From Varroa destructor (taxonomy: Eukaryota > Arthropoda > Arachnida > Mesostigmata > Varroidae): a stretch of 64,000 nucleotides of DNA. Every line of letters starts with the position of its first letter. Position 1 is the stretch's first letter. The notes below the pieces were generated by a model. The model saw only the letters and a list, made by a program, of their open reading frames with translations. It was not told where the DNA came from and searched no databases. The stretch is from positions 52,828,118 to 52,892,117 of the forward strand of contig NW_019211454.1 of the NCBI RefSeq assembly GCF_002443255.2, in the 5' to 3' direction. Positions 1 through 12,119 of the stretch are shown piece by piece. A program made the position numbers and the translations under genes.

Positions 1-131
1 CCGACCCATAGACGAATCGATAAACCGTACCGCTCGTATGGCGAGCTCCGTTCTCGGTTCCTGTGCTGAAATAAAGGAAGGAAATCGTTACGAAGGTGGC
101 AAATGGAGGGAGTAGTTGGTATTGTGCCGCC

Positions 132-395
132 CTAGAACGCTAATGTCACGGCCGGAAAATGAGTAGGAAACGAAATAGATCGCGGTCGAAAGCTCCCTAC
201 AAAGAAGAAGAACAAGCTGAAGATAAATCCTGTAAGGAAAGTAGACCTGTCTGCTGCATTAAAAATAGCTAAAGAGTACCATGCTCCAATTCCCAACCAC
301 GTATAGCGGGCGCACGGATTCCATTTACCGCTGGAGTGCCCTATCAACGGGAGAATGATTGAACAAATTTCGTACATCAGAACTTCCTCATCCAC
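132..395 (-). other. Hydrophobic open frame at the left edge, unproven
   Basis: A minus-strand frame of about 87 codons (open about 15 codons further upstream, no ATG near its beginning) contains three hydrophobic stretches, around EICSIILPLIG, WLGIGAWYSLAIF and FLTGFIFSLFFFFVG. It could be an exon of a membrane protein, since the last stretch overlaps a pyrimidine-rich TTCTTCTTTGTAG. T-rich non-coding DNA also translates to Phe/Leu runs. No family is recognised. Confidence 0.15.
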
Positions 396-1681
396 AGCCT
401 TTTTCTCTCTCCCGATCCTCCCGGCTGCTCATCGAAGTTCCCTCACTTGTTGGATAATGCGCCTGTCGTGCTCTGTGCCCACGTCCGCAGATCGCAATAT
501 GTCGTGCGTAAAACAACAACAACGACACCAGCAGTAGCCTAGGAGTACGGTATGAGCACGGATACGGTGGTCAGCGTAGATACAACAACAATAATTGCCA
601 AACAATTGATGCCGCCATAGAAGGCAATAAACACGAAAGACGACAGGCTGATCGCTTCGTTGACTGGCGGTACGTAACTGGAGAACGGTAGCGCTAGCGG
701 CGACTATGGCGGCAAAAACGACGCTTAACGTGTTGCAAATTGGTGCACTGGCAGTTCGTCGTGACTGACCAGCGCCAAAGGGAGATAAATAAACAGCAAC
801 ATGACACGATGATCAATCGCTTGGAAAAAGAACGCCAACAGCGAAAGACGCTACCTATTTATCCACGACGATGTTGATCATATAAATAGTAATAATCCTC
901 GATCGATACCGGATGCGGCAGAGGCTGAAGGTCCGTCCCGTTATAGAAATTGATACAAAATAGCGTAGTTGTCCGAAGGAAGAAAACAACGATAACAATG
1001 CGATGTTGAACATGTTTAGATAACATAGCGCCTGGTAAACGTGGTAGCAAAGTAACGCAATAGATGGATGAATGATCGAAATAATAACATCGTTTTCTGG
1101 ATATACTACCAACACTATTGTAGTTTATATATATATATATACATATATAGCATTAACCAGATGATAACGTGGGCCGCCTAAGAATTGCTATAGCCACAAG
1201 CGTGTCTTGTTCAATTCGTAAATTCATTAGATTACCTATCATTACTATATTTATGTATATATATATATAGCAAAAGCAACTACGGCGGCCTTTTAGGAGG
1301 ACTAGAGGTTGCAAATGGATGCGAATCTTCTTACAATTACTATCATTATTAGATAAAACAAAATCCGGCCGATTTCCATAAACATACACGATTGTGCCTA
1401 CACGTGTACATGCCTGCAACAAGCACACCCACAACGAAACTCATTAGAGCCGTTATTATGCAATTGTTTCTGTTTACCGATAAACAATTGCCGGATTCTG
1501 TCGACAAAGTGACTAGATTTCATGGGAAAAAAAGCTCTTCATCTTCTATCGTGAACATCAGCGCTAGTTAAATTTTGCCCGCCAGATCCACGCTCCGACT
1601 AAACTGTCAACGTCTGAACAACTTCATGATATTGTAAGAATTTCTTCCGGACTTGTTCTTGGAAGATACAATTTTGATTGA

Positions 1682-1720
1682 CGTAATAATAATTATTATT
1701 ATATTAATATTATTATTACG
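1682..1720. repeat. AT-rich hairpin, 12-bp perfect arms
   Basis: CGTAATAATAAT (1682-1693) is the exact reverse complement of ATTATTATTACG (1709-1720), with a 15-nt AT-only loop that can pair further. It may be a slipped trinucleotide repeat turned back on itself. Confidence 0.8.
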
Positions 1721-2121
1721 CCATTAGGTAATGTTATTATGTACCGTATATGGCATTTTTTTGTACACTTGGTAGTAACTATGACCCTTTATCTAAACTT
1801 ATTTATTTAAAAGAAAATATGCTAGTTCAAATCTTGTAAATAAAAATAGTGATTCTAACATGTACGAAGACCATAATCTACTTGGTCGAAAAGAAATAAT
1901 GTTCGGAAGCGTGCACCAGTTTGGTTTTATTTGTCTTCATCGTACAGCAATATAAGTAGCTTTCGTTGTTTTCGGATCTACCAGTATTGACAGCAAGAAC
2001 TTGGAGTGAACATCAAAATATGATCAGTTCAATATAGATTTCAGTAAAATCAAAAGGGTATGACCCGTCAACAACCCGTCGACAATGCAGACGAAACAAA
2101 TTCATATTTTAGGCCAAACTC

Positions 2122-2139
2122 TATATATATATATATATA
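2122..2139. repeat. (TA)9 microsatellite
   Basis: A short TA array. Similar short tracts occur at 1126-1141, 1256-1269, 16459-16476, 34574-34588, 45588-45599, 50126-50142 and 54338-54350. Confidence 0.9.
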
Positions 2140-4489
2140 ACAACAACGGATAGTCGGTCTTGTTAGATTCATTCAGTCCAATTTCTATTGTCATTCATAT
2201 AACTATCACCAGTGCAGTCCTAGTAGTAATATTATTACCCTTAAACCTGGTTTTATCATTACCATGCACAGATTAAGTGGTGCCGTAAATTGCTACCGAT
2301 CCACGGTACATCATACCGAAATTGTGCCCAGTCACCGAAAGATAAAGGGGACTATTTCTGAGTCCTCTATACTAAATTCATCTCTCCCTAGGTTCAACGT
2401 TCGGGATAACGATCTGATTCGGTTCTTGCCGCTAATACTATCTGGATACTAACACATATTCTATTGGTATTTAACAACGGTGTGGAGCTAAAAACGCTAG
2501 CCCTCATTACCATCACCCAATGGAATTGGATGGGGAATTTGTTTTGGATTCGAAAAGAATAGAACACATTTTAGAAGGTAATAATATAATCTCCTATTGC
2601 GAAATTGCCATAAACGATGTGTTGTGACGGACTACTTATAATATACGCCAGGCGAAGCTATAGACTGGAAGCGGGCCTGAAGTTACTAGGAAAAAATTCC
2701 CTGTAGAGATTTATTTGTATACGTGCTGTACAGAGCCCTGAGAGTGCAATAGCTTTTCGAAAAATGCACACAGCTGGTGGCGGAAAATCGTGCGTTCGGG
2801 TGAAGCATGAAATCGTGCAACGTGAATTAAGAAAACTTAACGTTACAGGATGTGCCCGCCGAATAAGCTCCTTCTAAACCCCAGAAAAGAAAGTCGACTT
2901 GCAACCGGACTGTAGGAACTCAATCTTCAGGTAGTTTCTTTATTTTCGAGGCTACGCAAGCCAGAAGCTCTAGGCTGCCATTAGATCTATTCTTCGTTTC
3001 AAGGGAACCGGCTCTATACTTTATTTTTATCTATCAGCTGCTTTAGTTGTATTTTATTGAGCTTGTTATTCGATCACATTTACGGTGGCGTACGACGTTC
3101 TACAATTGTTTTATTACTCTCATTCTGTCACTCACCGTAATTTGCTAGGATGTAGCATTAAGTTCTCGCCGTATCAGACAGAACTTAGATGACTGCACTG
3201 CAGAATAACGGATGTGCCCGTATGTTCTTTCGTAGCTATTCTTTTTGAAAGATACTTTGCATCTAATGGTTTCATATGTACTTCTGGCTAATCTCACCTA
3301 TCACCACGAAAACCACGCGTGTTAATAGGATCCGTAATAGGACCTAGGAGAACCACAATGCTATGCGGTACTTTTTCCTGCACGTTTCGCGGGTTACCAT
3401 TAGTTTCCGCGTTTGGCTTCACTATTGTTCACCTTTCCAGTGTTTGTAAAACATTTGATGATTTGTTGTATTACGATCTAACTCACTCACAAATTTTCTT
3501 ACTCAATTTTGACGTTGCTTCTTCTTCCGGAAACGGCTGATTGTGTCGGATGCTCTTCGCAGGGTCTGTTTCCCGATGATTTGGTCCCGCATGGTGACAG
3601 CCATTAGCGGTCAGGTTATTCGATACGCAGTTCGCGTTCATAATAATACCGTAATGTAATCCACTCGTACAGCACTGGATATACAAACGATTCAGAGCGA
3701 TGTAATTCATGAGACGCTTTATCTACCATCTGTGATTCGGAAGAGTTCTTGGATACATACGCATCTCAGGCACGTCCGTCCAGCGACCTTGCGTCCCTGC
3801 CTGCCGCAACGCTGGACGACTCAACGCAAAATGCCTTTATATTCATTGTTGAATGACGCTAATACGTGCACACTACCTCATTTATCCGCTGTAGAAAAGT
3901 TTCGTTTCAGGCAATCACGTCAACGTTGACGTAACGCAATTGAAGTATCGGATCATAGTTATAGTATAATTGATACGCGCAATATCTAATGATTCTGGAC
4001 GAAATTTAACTAGACGTTTACAAAATAACTACAAACCATAACGCAGCGGTACAACGAATCCGATCGCCATTCTATTTGTGCTCCCATATGAGCCGCCATG
4101 TTGTGGCTATACCACTAAGCCGTATATTCTTGCGTATTCTTTTGCATACATTAGAGAGAGTCTGCGTAGCCAAGACGAACTATTGCTGCTATGAATAGAG
4201 TTTTCTTTTGCGTGTCGTGTCATCCGTTCCCGCTGTCTCTTATCAATTCAACAATTTAGATCAATTAGAAAGCATTGTAAAGCCATACCATAATAGCACT
4301 CGTCATCATAATGTCACCGAATAGTCCTTTTCACACAGTGCTGAAGTAACATCATCAAAGAGCTCATCTTGTAAACTGTCTGCCATATCATTGTTAGCAT
4401 AGGTTCTGAAAGATTTTTCTGACGGTGCGTTCCTTTCCGTTTATTCGTCATAGTGAACGCGGCACGAACTGCGTGAAGCGCCAATTGAA

Positions 4490-4895
4490 CATCCCCCAGA
4501 TGGGCCGGCCTTACCCGCCCAACGAACACCGAGAACAAGGACGGACGACACGAACGGCTGTATATGGTTGTTTATAGGCACTTACGCTAACGATTTCTTT
4601 AATTACAGCAACGACGAAGATGGCGACGACGAAATATCTATATCTCGTTCGGACCGTTTCGTGTACGCAGAAGTCCGTAACATCGACCAACTATGGCAGT
4701 GGCGACAAACGATCCATACCTACGATTACGCGCGGAGTGCAGGACAGATGCGATCGTGAAAACGATGCCAAACAAGCGGCAATTAGCACCAGATATTGTC
4801 GAGTCGGGCCGAAAGATGCGTGGCCGGATTTTCTCTTTCTTGCCGTCAACGGCCGGCCGGCCTGCCTATTTGCTGGCGTTTGCCTACTATAAAAT
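4490..4895 (+). other. CpG-rich patch ending in a TATA-box-like sequence
   Basis: This patch is rich in CpG and contains GGCCGGCCGGCC near 4851. All three plus frames stay open over much of it (up to 97 codons), as expected where A/T-rich stop codons are rare. CTATAAAA at 4887-4894 resembles a TATA box, but no plus-strand gene follows within 1 kb. It could be a promoter region; I see no coding proof. Confidence 0.2.
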
Positions 4896-5859
4896 GAAAA
4901 AAAAACTGTTCGACCACATTAGGCAGCTGGCACAAACTACTATATATATTTTTTTGCCTTTTTGTCAGAAGCCGTACGACGTATAGCCGCTGAAGTGATA
5001 GTAGAGAGCTATTTCTGTACCTAAAGGCGATCTCTGATGGATTACACCGAGCGAACTGGAAGATATAGATTTTCAGTTAATTAATATTATTTCATGTATC
5101 GGAGAGTTGCGCGAACAAAGCAATGAGTCGACTGGACGCATACGACATACGCTTTGCTTCTATTGAATGAGGCAGCCATCTACCTACTGCAATTGTCGTA
5201 TGTTAGCGAAAAGTAAGGTTTAAATGTCGGTCTCTTTTTTAAAGCATTTTCTATGTATGTACTTTAGTGTAACTTTCTTCCTTATAAGTACTTCTTGTTT
5301 GCTGCGCGAAACTTCACACTTTTCCTCCTTGTCTAGCGGCTTATTGATAGTATCTTGCTGGTTTATAGGTCATGCTCTCTGCATTTCTGGTTGTAACCAC
5401 AACGTTCCCTGCGTGCGACTGTGCGATGCAATAGGGCGCTAGGTACGCGTGCGACGGTCCTTTATTCGACCACAGTAAACTGGCATGGCACACAACTGCC
5501 ATCTTCGGCATGAACTAATAACTCGTAATGTAGTAACTTAGTCGTTTACAATAGTTATTACCTCGATAGCCAATAAAGTCTAGTGAGTAAAAATGACTAT
5601 TAGATAGATCATGACATAAGAATAAACAATTCTAATTATTACGTGGGCATCGTATACTTGCATAAGTTATGTACAAGAATAGTAGAAAAGCAAGCAAGTG
5701 TATGACTGTGTGCAAAAATTAGCATTGCTATTATTATAACTATGGAATTTTTAAGAGAACTTTTTTTTTAAGAATAATTAATAGAAATAGAGAAGTAATA
5801 AATGAAAATTGCCTAGATCGGCTATATATTCTTTTTTCAACGACAAACAACCGAGTTCT

Positions 5860-6049
5860 TCAAATGTCAGCATAAGGTAACAATGGTTCATATTCACGTC
5901 TACGTATACCATTCATGCTATTATAGGGCGTCTGTTCTGTGCCGTCATATGGAGGACGCGGCGTTTTAAATGTACACCCCATCAGGGGTGTATCAACGCT
6001 AGCACGATTTTCTTTCTGATAACTTCCTCTGCCCATATGAATACATTTG
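5860..6049 (-). CDS. Candidate terminal coding exon of an unknown minus-strand gene
   Basis: After an acceptor (CGATAG) the frame runs 62 codons to a TGA at 5860-5862. The peptide has a natural composition: Pro- and Tyr-rich with charged stretches, including TFKTPRPPYDGTEQTPY and ending REYEPLLPYADI. EYEPLL fits the acidic di-leucine sorting consensus [DE]xxxL[LI], and PPY resembles a WW-domain ligand, which would suit the cytoplasmic tail of a membrane protein. That is inference; the family is unknown. The exon starts in phase 2, matching the candidate exon at 6105-6160 across a 55-nt intron (GTAAGA...ATAG). A minus-strand AATAAA lies at 5461-5466. The length alone would not exceed chance. 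Confidence 0.4.
5973..5992. repeat. 8-bp hairpin inside the 5860-6049 exon
   Basis: TACACCCC and GGGGTGTA are separated by ATCA. On the minus strand it lies within the candidate coding exon, where it encodes TPLMGC, so the symmetry may be incidental. Confidence 0.6.
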
Positions 6050-6104
6050 CTATCGACAAGCATGGTAAACAAAACATCACGGAAAATTAATTAGCCATTC
6101 TTAC

Positions 6105-6160
6105 TGCAACACCCGCAGATTTGAAACCGAAGAAGACGGTTCCGTAGGCCCATAACATTT
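6105..6160 (-). CDS. Candidate internal exon, 56 nt, same gene as 5860-6049
   Basis: This segment has a strong acceptor (TTTTTTTGACAG) and a good donor (GCA|GTAAGA). Read in phase 0 it gives KCYGPTEPSSSVSNLRVL plus two bases. Those two bases join the first base of the 6049 exon to make His and keep the frame open to the stop. The compatible phase and the typical splice sites are the evidence; there is no domain match. The Ser-rich composition suits the tail-like character of the next exon. Confidence 0.4.
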
Positions 6161-6331
6161 CTGTCAAAAAAAGTCTCTAGCTTCGAATATTAAATATGTT
6201 CGTAGATACTCTTTTTGTTCAGGCGTACTACAACGTAGGTACGCATAATATCCGTGGATTCCGCAGATCAATTCTAACTTGACTCGGGATCCTCGCCACA
6301 CCAGCTTCCAATAACATCAAAACAGTGTTAC

Positions 6332-6366
6332 CGCTTCGAAATCGCTGTTTCCAGCTTTTTTTGTTA
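6332..6366 (-). CDS. Possible further upstream exon, 35 nt
   Basis: The segment lies between an acceptor (ACCTGCAG) and a donor (GCG|GTAACA). It reads TKKAGNSDFEA and ends in phase 0, as the 6160 exon requires. The pyrimidine tract lies some distance upstream of the acceptor and the donor is only moderate. A still weaker exon may lie at about 6530-6590 (reading EGGVVRMRNIEHFTP), but its donor is GTCACA. A different frame is also open through this point, so this call is tentative. Confidence 0.2.
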
Positions 6367-6490
6367 CTGCAGGTATGTTTCCTTTAAAAAAAAAAACATT
6401 TTAACAATCGATCATATTACTCATTGTCGATTTTCTGTAAACTACTGATATCCGATGGCCAAGGATTACAATTAGTACCCAATATAGGAG

Positions 6491-6515
6491 TCCCCCCTCT
6501 CTCTTTCTCTCTCTC
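6491..6515. repeat. CT-rich pyrimidine tract
   Basis: A C-run followed by CTCTCTTTCTCTCTCTC on the plus strand. On the minus strand it encodes the Arg/Glu run of a spurious ORF. Confidence 0.85.
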
Positions 6516-6613
6516 AAACGTCTTCTAGACGACCGTGTCTTGTGACCTGGCGTAAAATGTTCGATGTTTCTCATACGGACTACGCCGCCTTCGGCTTTAG
6601 CTCTGATAGTCAA

Positions 6614-9600
6614 ATCTATGGGAAAGTGGTTAGTGTATCTGCCATGCCCTCGCTTAATTTACTGACAAATAATTTTCGCTTCAAAGATTACAGGCCTATG
6701 TACATTCCTTCTTCGCTTTAGGTCAATGTAACTGCCTTTTCGAGACAAAATGAATGTATCATATTCATCTTGGATAACACCTTTACTAATACGATTTAAT
6801 GAATATACGCACATTAACGGACAGTGTTGTGCCCTGACCAGATAAGGCCTTTAGCAGATTCGGCTGACGGTTTATGTCCGTAAACGGGCTAAACTGTGGC
6901 AGATAATTGGCCTTTATAAGTTAGTTAGCTGATAATTGCTTGTGGCATTATATTACCTAATACATTAACGATAAACATAACGTTATCAATAGAACAGCTC
7001 GAAACATATCCAAAAAACAAAAGTCATTTGTTCAACAACGGTATAAATCGATCGATTTCCGGTGATCCGACCAGCAGTAGAAGTTTCATATAGAAGCCCC
7101 ACCTGTATTCGCCAGTGTAGTAGATACACGGGCACGGTTACTCTGGCGCGTGGTTTTTTCCCACGAATTGGACCTGTCGTTCGTGCTACCAGGTTGGTAG
7201 GTGTTAATGTGTATGCGTGCAGCCTAGGAGCTTGCTTAAGGGCAGCTTGCCGCTCGTGGCCAATGACCAATTATTTCGAATAGCCATCATTGCCATTTCG
7301 GTCTAGAAGCTCTATTTATTGTACACCATTCGCTAGATTTCGAGTCGTAGATACAAAGCAGCTTAAAATTGCTACATACATCTAGGCACAGACACATGAA
7401 GATCGATAGCGAGACATTGTACCAAACTGCTATAATCAACTTATTATGAAATTGTCTGACTATGATGGCCTGCTCTGCTGCGACCAGCAATGGCTGATCG
7501 ACTATTTACGCCCCCTAACTGAATGGAGCTGCTATTGGCTGTCGGCTCAATGGAAGCCTATTGGCCTCATACTTACTGGATTGAGTCAAATCTTTCACGA
7601 TTGTCGCCACCACAACCGAGGTAGGGTTGACCATGCTATTATCTGTTGTGCCATTACGAAAAGCTAGATAGCTACTATGATAGCTATTACTTGTCGCTTC
7701 AGCACAAAATTTGATTCGCTTTACCCGATCTTCCACGATATATCTAACCCCTCATGGGTGATGATCATTATGGAATGATCGTAGAAATTTTCATCGTCAA
7801 AAATAAAGAAAAGCGCCTCATTACGATTGCTTTACAGTTTTCGTTGTTGTCAAATAGATGTGGAACATATTGCGAGGCAATATGATCGAAAGCAGACGAT
7901 AGGCCTTTCTTCCTCCGACGGTTAGATGTAATCTGTCAGCGCGTATCCTCATAGCTCATAGCGCAAGCAAGGGGTGCTCGAACACTCGTGCCATCCACCG
8001 AACCATCAGCGACTGACTAATCGAGTCGACTGGCGCTACAATCCATAAACAATTGAAATTGCAAAAACAAGACAGGGTCTAGTTCGTTCCTCTTCTCTTA
8101 CCATTTTCCGTTTTTAAAGAACAATTTTCTTCCCACAAGATTTTGATAGATGCGTCGCTAGCGGTATTCGTACCCACCGTATTAAGCAGCAGTGGTGAAA
8201 TCAGGCAAACCGCTACTGGCATTGAAAAGGGGCACTTTCCATCATTGAATCTGCTGCTGCCGCTGCCCTTGTGACTCTGATCTCTGTTCAGCCATTTTGC
8301 CTATTACATATTTTCACCGGGATTCAACAAATCGTAAATTACAGACCACACGCCCTTATAACTGCTGTTGTAAATACAACGAGCATTTTCTTGTTTAATC
8401 AGCTTCATTCGCTCGCGTGGGGCAGTACTCTATGAGGTATTATTCTATAATAGAATCTTACAATGATTATTATTATTCTCGATCTTCTATTTATATCAAA
8501 TCGTAACCCTAGGGTAAAATATGTATAGGATTCTCTAATACATTTCTGTATCTTTCTCTCGCTTATTCTATACAGAACAGCTCCAACAAGGGCGATAGCA
8601 ACGCTTCAAAGCCCCGCTTCTTGATAATATGTCTTAATTAAACGCCTGCTAACTGAATCACTGCTTGGTTTGCCTGTGGTCCGAGTCGCGGCACCTCGCT
8701 CTTCATTCATAAATCTTTTTTAGTCTTTTAGCTGTCATTGTCTATCGACTTCAGTTTTAAGGGGGATGGGGTGAGTCTGAGGGAACTTGGCCCGGAGATG
8801 GGAGGTCACTGGTTTGTTGTCATTAGGCGTTGTTAGATAACAAAAGTATGTGCAATCATGCAGTGTGGTGATGATGACGATGATGAGTGGCGCTCAAAAC
8901 GAAAATGCTGCGGGCGCAACGGTCAATGAGGGTCCCGATCGTCTTCAGGCAACCGCTCTTATGCTAGGACAAGTGAACTGAATAGAATGCCAATAAAGCA
9001 GTGGCTACCGAACTGCGTAAGGACAGGCGCTAACGAGCCTCAGTCTTCAATCTGCAGTAAATTATTTAGGCTTGCTTACGCTTAGGCATAAAATAGAGCG
9101 AAGGCAGACACAAACGAAGGACTATAATGATTAAACTGACATTTCTCCATCGATCTGAAGTTCTGGCAAGTAATGAAGGCATGGACAGTAAGTTAGCCGA
9201 CATACACTTTTTTATGAACAATAAAAAGAGGCTCTTTATCTGTAGAATGTCTGAGACGCAAACTGTCTGACTTATATTTGCCTTCACATACATATTCCAC
9301 ACATTGGACGCCTTTGAGCATTTAGGTATTGATCTATCCATTTGAAAATAAGTTATTCGACAAAGCTATGTAAAATACTTCATTTAAGACATGTGCAAAC
9401 GTTCACACAATTCTACAAAGAGGTATCATACTTCAATAAAGCAAATATTTCACATGTACTAGCGGATGACTAGGAAGCTTTATGAAGCTACTTATTTAGT
9501 CTAGAAGATTATCTTCGAATTACATTAGATACCCTAACATTCAGTGACAACGGCTAATAAAATAAAGAAAGACAGGTGGAACAAACCCGTACAGATTAAA

Positions 9601-9890
9601 AAAAAAAGCAGAAGTGTCGCGGTTAATCAATAAGCCACGACTCAAAAACGGATAAATAGGCAACTATTTAATTTCCACTGTATTTGCTGTTTTTACTCCG
9701 TCTTAAACCCATTTTCACATACATTTCGTTATCTACTAAGGTGATCCTTATTACATTGTTACTGTTATTTGCTTGTTACTGCGAATGATTACCAGCAGCA
9801 ACAACAATCACAACGCTCATTATCGTCCCATGGCAGAAGTCACAACATTTACCCTAAAATGTAATTTATTGACAATTCCACAAGTCAATA
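6614..9890. other. Non-coding or intronic, no gene seen
   Basis: No recognisable exon. It would be intron if the 10174 donor belongs to the 5860-6366 gene. A G-rich stretch (8761-8802) has four G-runs, but with long loops. Confidence 0.5.
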
Positions 9891-10173
9891 GGTTAACGCA
9901 CGGTAGACCCGAACGGGTAGGAAGCTGCACGAAAGGAACTATTTTTTTGCACGGAGGGCAAATTGATAGATTTGCCCATGTTGGTCTTCCCATCGGAATT
10001 TATGCGAACTTTTAGTGCCAGACGCACCAGCATCGGCAAGATTAGCGGCAGGAAATGTGCGCATTCGGTGTTTTGAGCGTGCTGAGACAGCACACACGGC
10101 ACGCGTCGATCTTCACGCTGGTGTAGATCTCTGTTGGAGCGGTGGAGACGGCAACGGTCCATGGTGACGGTCC

Positions 10174-10650
10174 ACTCACCTAATCTATTTCGTCATGTCT
10201 TTGATTTTCCGCTGTTTTTCTCTCCACGTCCTCTATGTCCCATGCGTATTTATGGTCACTTAGCGAAATTCGAAGACGGCACGCAGCGTCTCGAATGACT
10301 GGCGATGGATAGCACACATCGCACAACAGCAGCTGTAGTAGAGGATTATGACTTTCTTATACTATGAGCTATTTCTTCGGCGGTGGAAACCACTTGACAC
10401 CTGTACAAGCACTTTTGGATTCGACTCGCTTTATGCTCGCCACGCCACCGGCTATTGCTTAAGTTGTTGACGTCGGTAGGTAGATAGCAATTGGAGCTGC
10501 GCTCAGGTACTCAGAGGCGGCTGAAATAGCGGCGAATGAAGCGCATTGAAGCGAGTGCTCTTCGCAGTGTAGTGGTACTAAGTCGGCGCGACAAAATTTA
10601 GAATCGTTCGTCTAAGCGCTCACGCGTGTCGCGGTCCTGCGCCCACGTCT
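10174..10650 (-). other. CpG-rich patch with a strong minus-strand splice donor; possible 5' exon
   Basis: On the minus strand the sequence GATTAG|GTGAGT (donor at 10174-10179) matches the animal splice-donor consensus. The DNA on its exon side (10180 to about 10650) is clearly richer in G+C and CpG than its surroundings. This suits a transcription start region or 5' exon. A frame of about 58 codons runs up to the donor but meets a TAG exactly at it, so the exon is more likely non-coding. The nearest minus-strand coding candidates are at 6366 and below, which would imply a first intron of about 4 kb. No TATA box was identified. Confidence 0.3.
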
Positions 10651-12119
10651 GCGGCAATTATTACCCCTGACAACGACCCAAATGCGAGCTGAGAAAGATA
10701 AAACACTACTGTCGTTGTTGCCAGCAAACGGTAACAGTAACCGACACGACAATAAGGGTGGCAACAACGAGAACATGGCAATCATAACTTGTGGTTACGT
10801 ATCGGAGGGAAATCATTAAAGCGACTATATGATAGGAAACGTTGTTTCCGGTGAGGTTCACAAGCGAACAAATAACGTAGTGCCATCTTCCAACAGACAA
10901 ACTGCAATCAAAATAAATTATGTCACCAGTCAAAAGGGTACCGCCATATTGTAGACCGATGGATGCATATAAAAAGTGCATATTGATCGACCTGTAAGTA
11001 TTTTCTAGAAGTAGGAGGCATGGTACCATCGTACTGATGGAGTATAATTGTGCTGACATGGCAAAAAGTGTTCGTTCTAGAGGGTTTAAAGAAATGCGTT
11101 CGTAATATTTATGGACGCGTATAACGCTGAGATAATGACTATGCGAATCATGTGCGAGAAGCCTCAGACGTTTCTGCTACTTTTTTTTTCGCTTGCAGCA
11201 ATTTTTCATGGTGCGAAGCACTCATGGACCGACTGGCATCACCTCGGTCCTTGTTCTCCCCTCCTCAGGCTTTATTTTTATTTCTTTTTTTATATCTTTA
11301 AAAATCCTCCAATTTAGAGGAAATACTGTATATATTTTTGATGTTACGAATAAATATGTATGTATAACAAAGATGATAGATAAGTTGTTTCCAATACATA
11401 CGATAGTAATGATTAATTTTAAATAGTAATAAGAAAAATGTGCTTATTTACTTTTATATATATTTTATTTAGACATGTTCACAGACGGTTCACGAGCATA
11501 GACTATCGTATCTTATGTTTTAATCATTTGCTAAATATTATCTAGTTACATGAGGCGTACGATAAGATAACGATTATCAAGATTTTGTTACGCCTATACA
11601 ATGCGACTTTAGTAAACTCGACCACCTCAGACTTTGGAAATAGTCTCTGTTGTACTGCTGATTGTTATTGATACGTTGTGATTCTATAACTCACCTAGCC
11701 AAATTTAAGTACTTCGTACATGTCGAGATCCCTCTGCTGGACGTCTCTGCTAAAGACAGCGCCATTATGTGATGATTACAGGCTACAGACAAATAGGAGC
11801 CATTTTTAGACTTACGTCACTGTTGGCGCTACTACCGCCGCAGGGATCATAATTCATCTATGTGTATACTGTTGTCGACTGAACGCATCAAATGCTATGG
11901 GCATCATGAGCGAGTGAGTGCCCCGTGCTGTGTTGGCCCTGTTATGCTCTGTGACTCTATTTATTTTTATACGAAGTTGTCAAAAACTATTGGCTGGTTT
12001 TAAAGTCGCACCGCACAAATAATAGAAAGAACGTCAGGTCGACGTTTGCAAAGCCAGGACGGCAGACCTAGTAGAATGCCTTTATTAAGACTTAAGCTGA
12101 TGTGTGCCTTGAAGATGAG
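10651..12119. other. Non-coding, no gene seen
   Basis: A 117-codon minus frame at 10706-11059 is within chance length and unrecognised. The rest is AT-rich and leads into the mariner remnant. Confidence 0.55.

Larger units (their letters stand above)
396..4489. other. Non-coding, no gene seen
   Basis: AT-rich sequence with short TA tracts near 1126, 1256 and 2122 and the hairpin at 1682-1720. The ORFs present (60-93 codons) have chance-like composition and no splice context that convinced me. Confidence 0.6.

Noticed and set aside
8761..8802. G-rich stretch as a G-quadruplex
   Set aside because: There are four G-runs, but the loops of 9 and 16 nt fall outside the usual limits.
9893..10162. 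89-codon minus ORF, and an overlapping frame with KIDACRVCCL resembling a zinc-finger-associated domain start
   Set aside because: It lies on the intron side of the GTGAGT donor, and only one Cys pair is present with no continuation of the domain.
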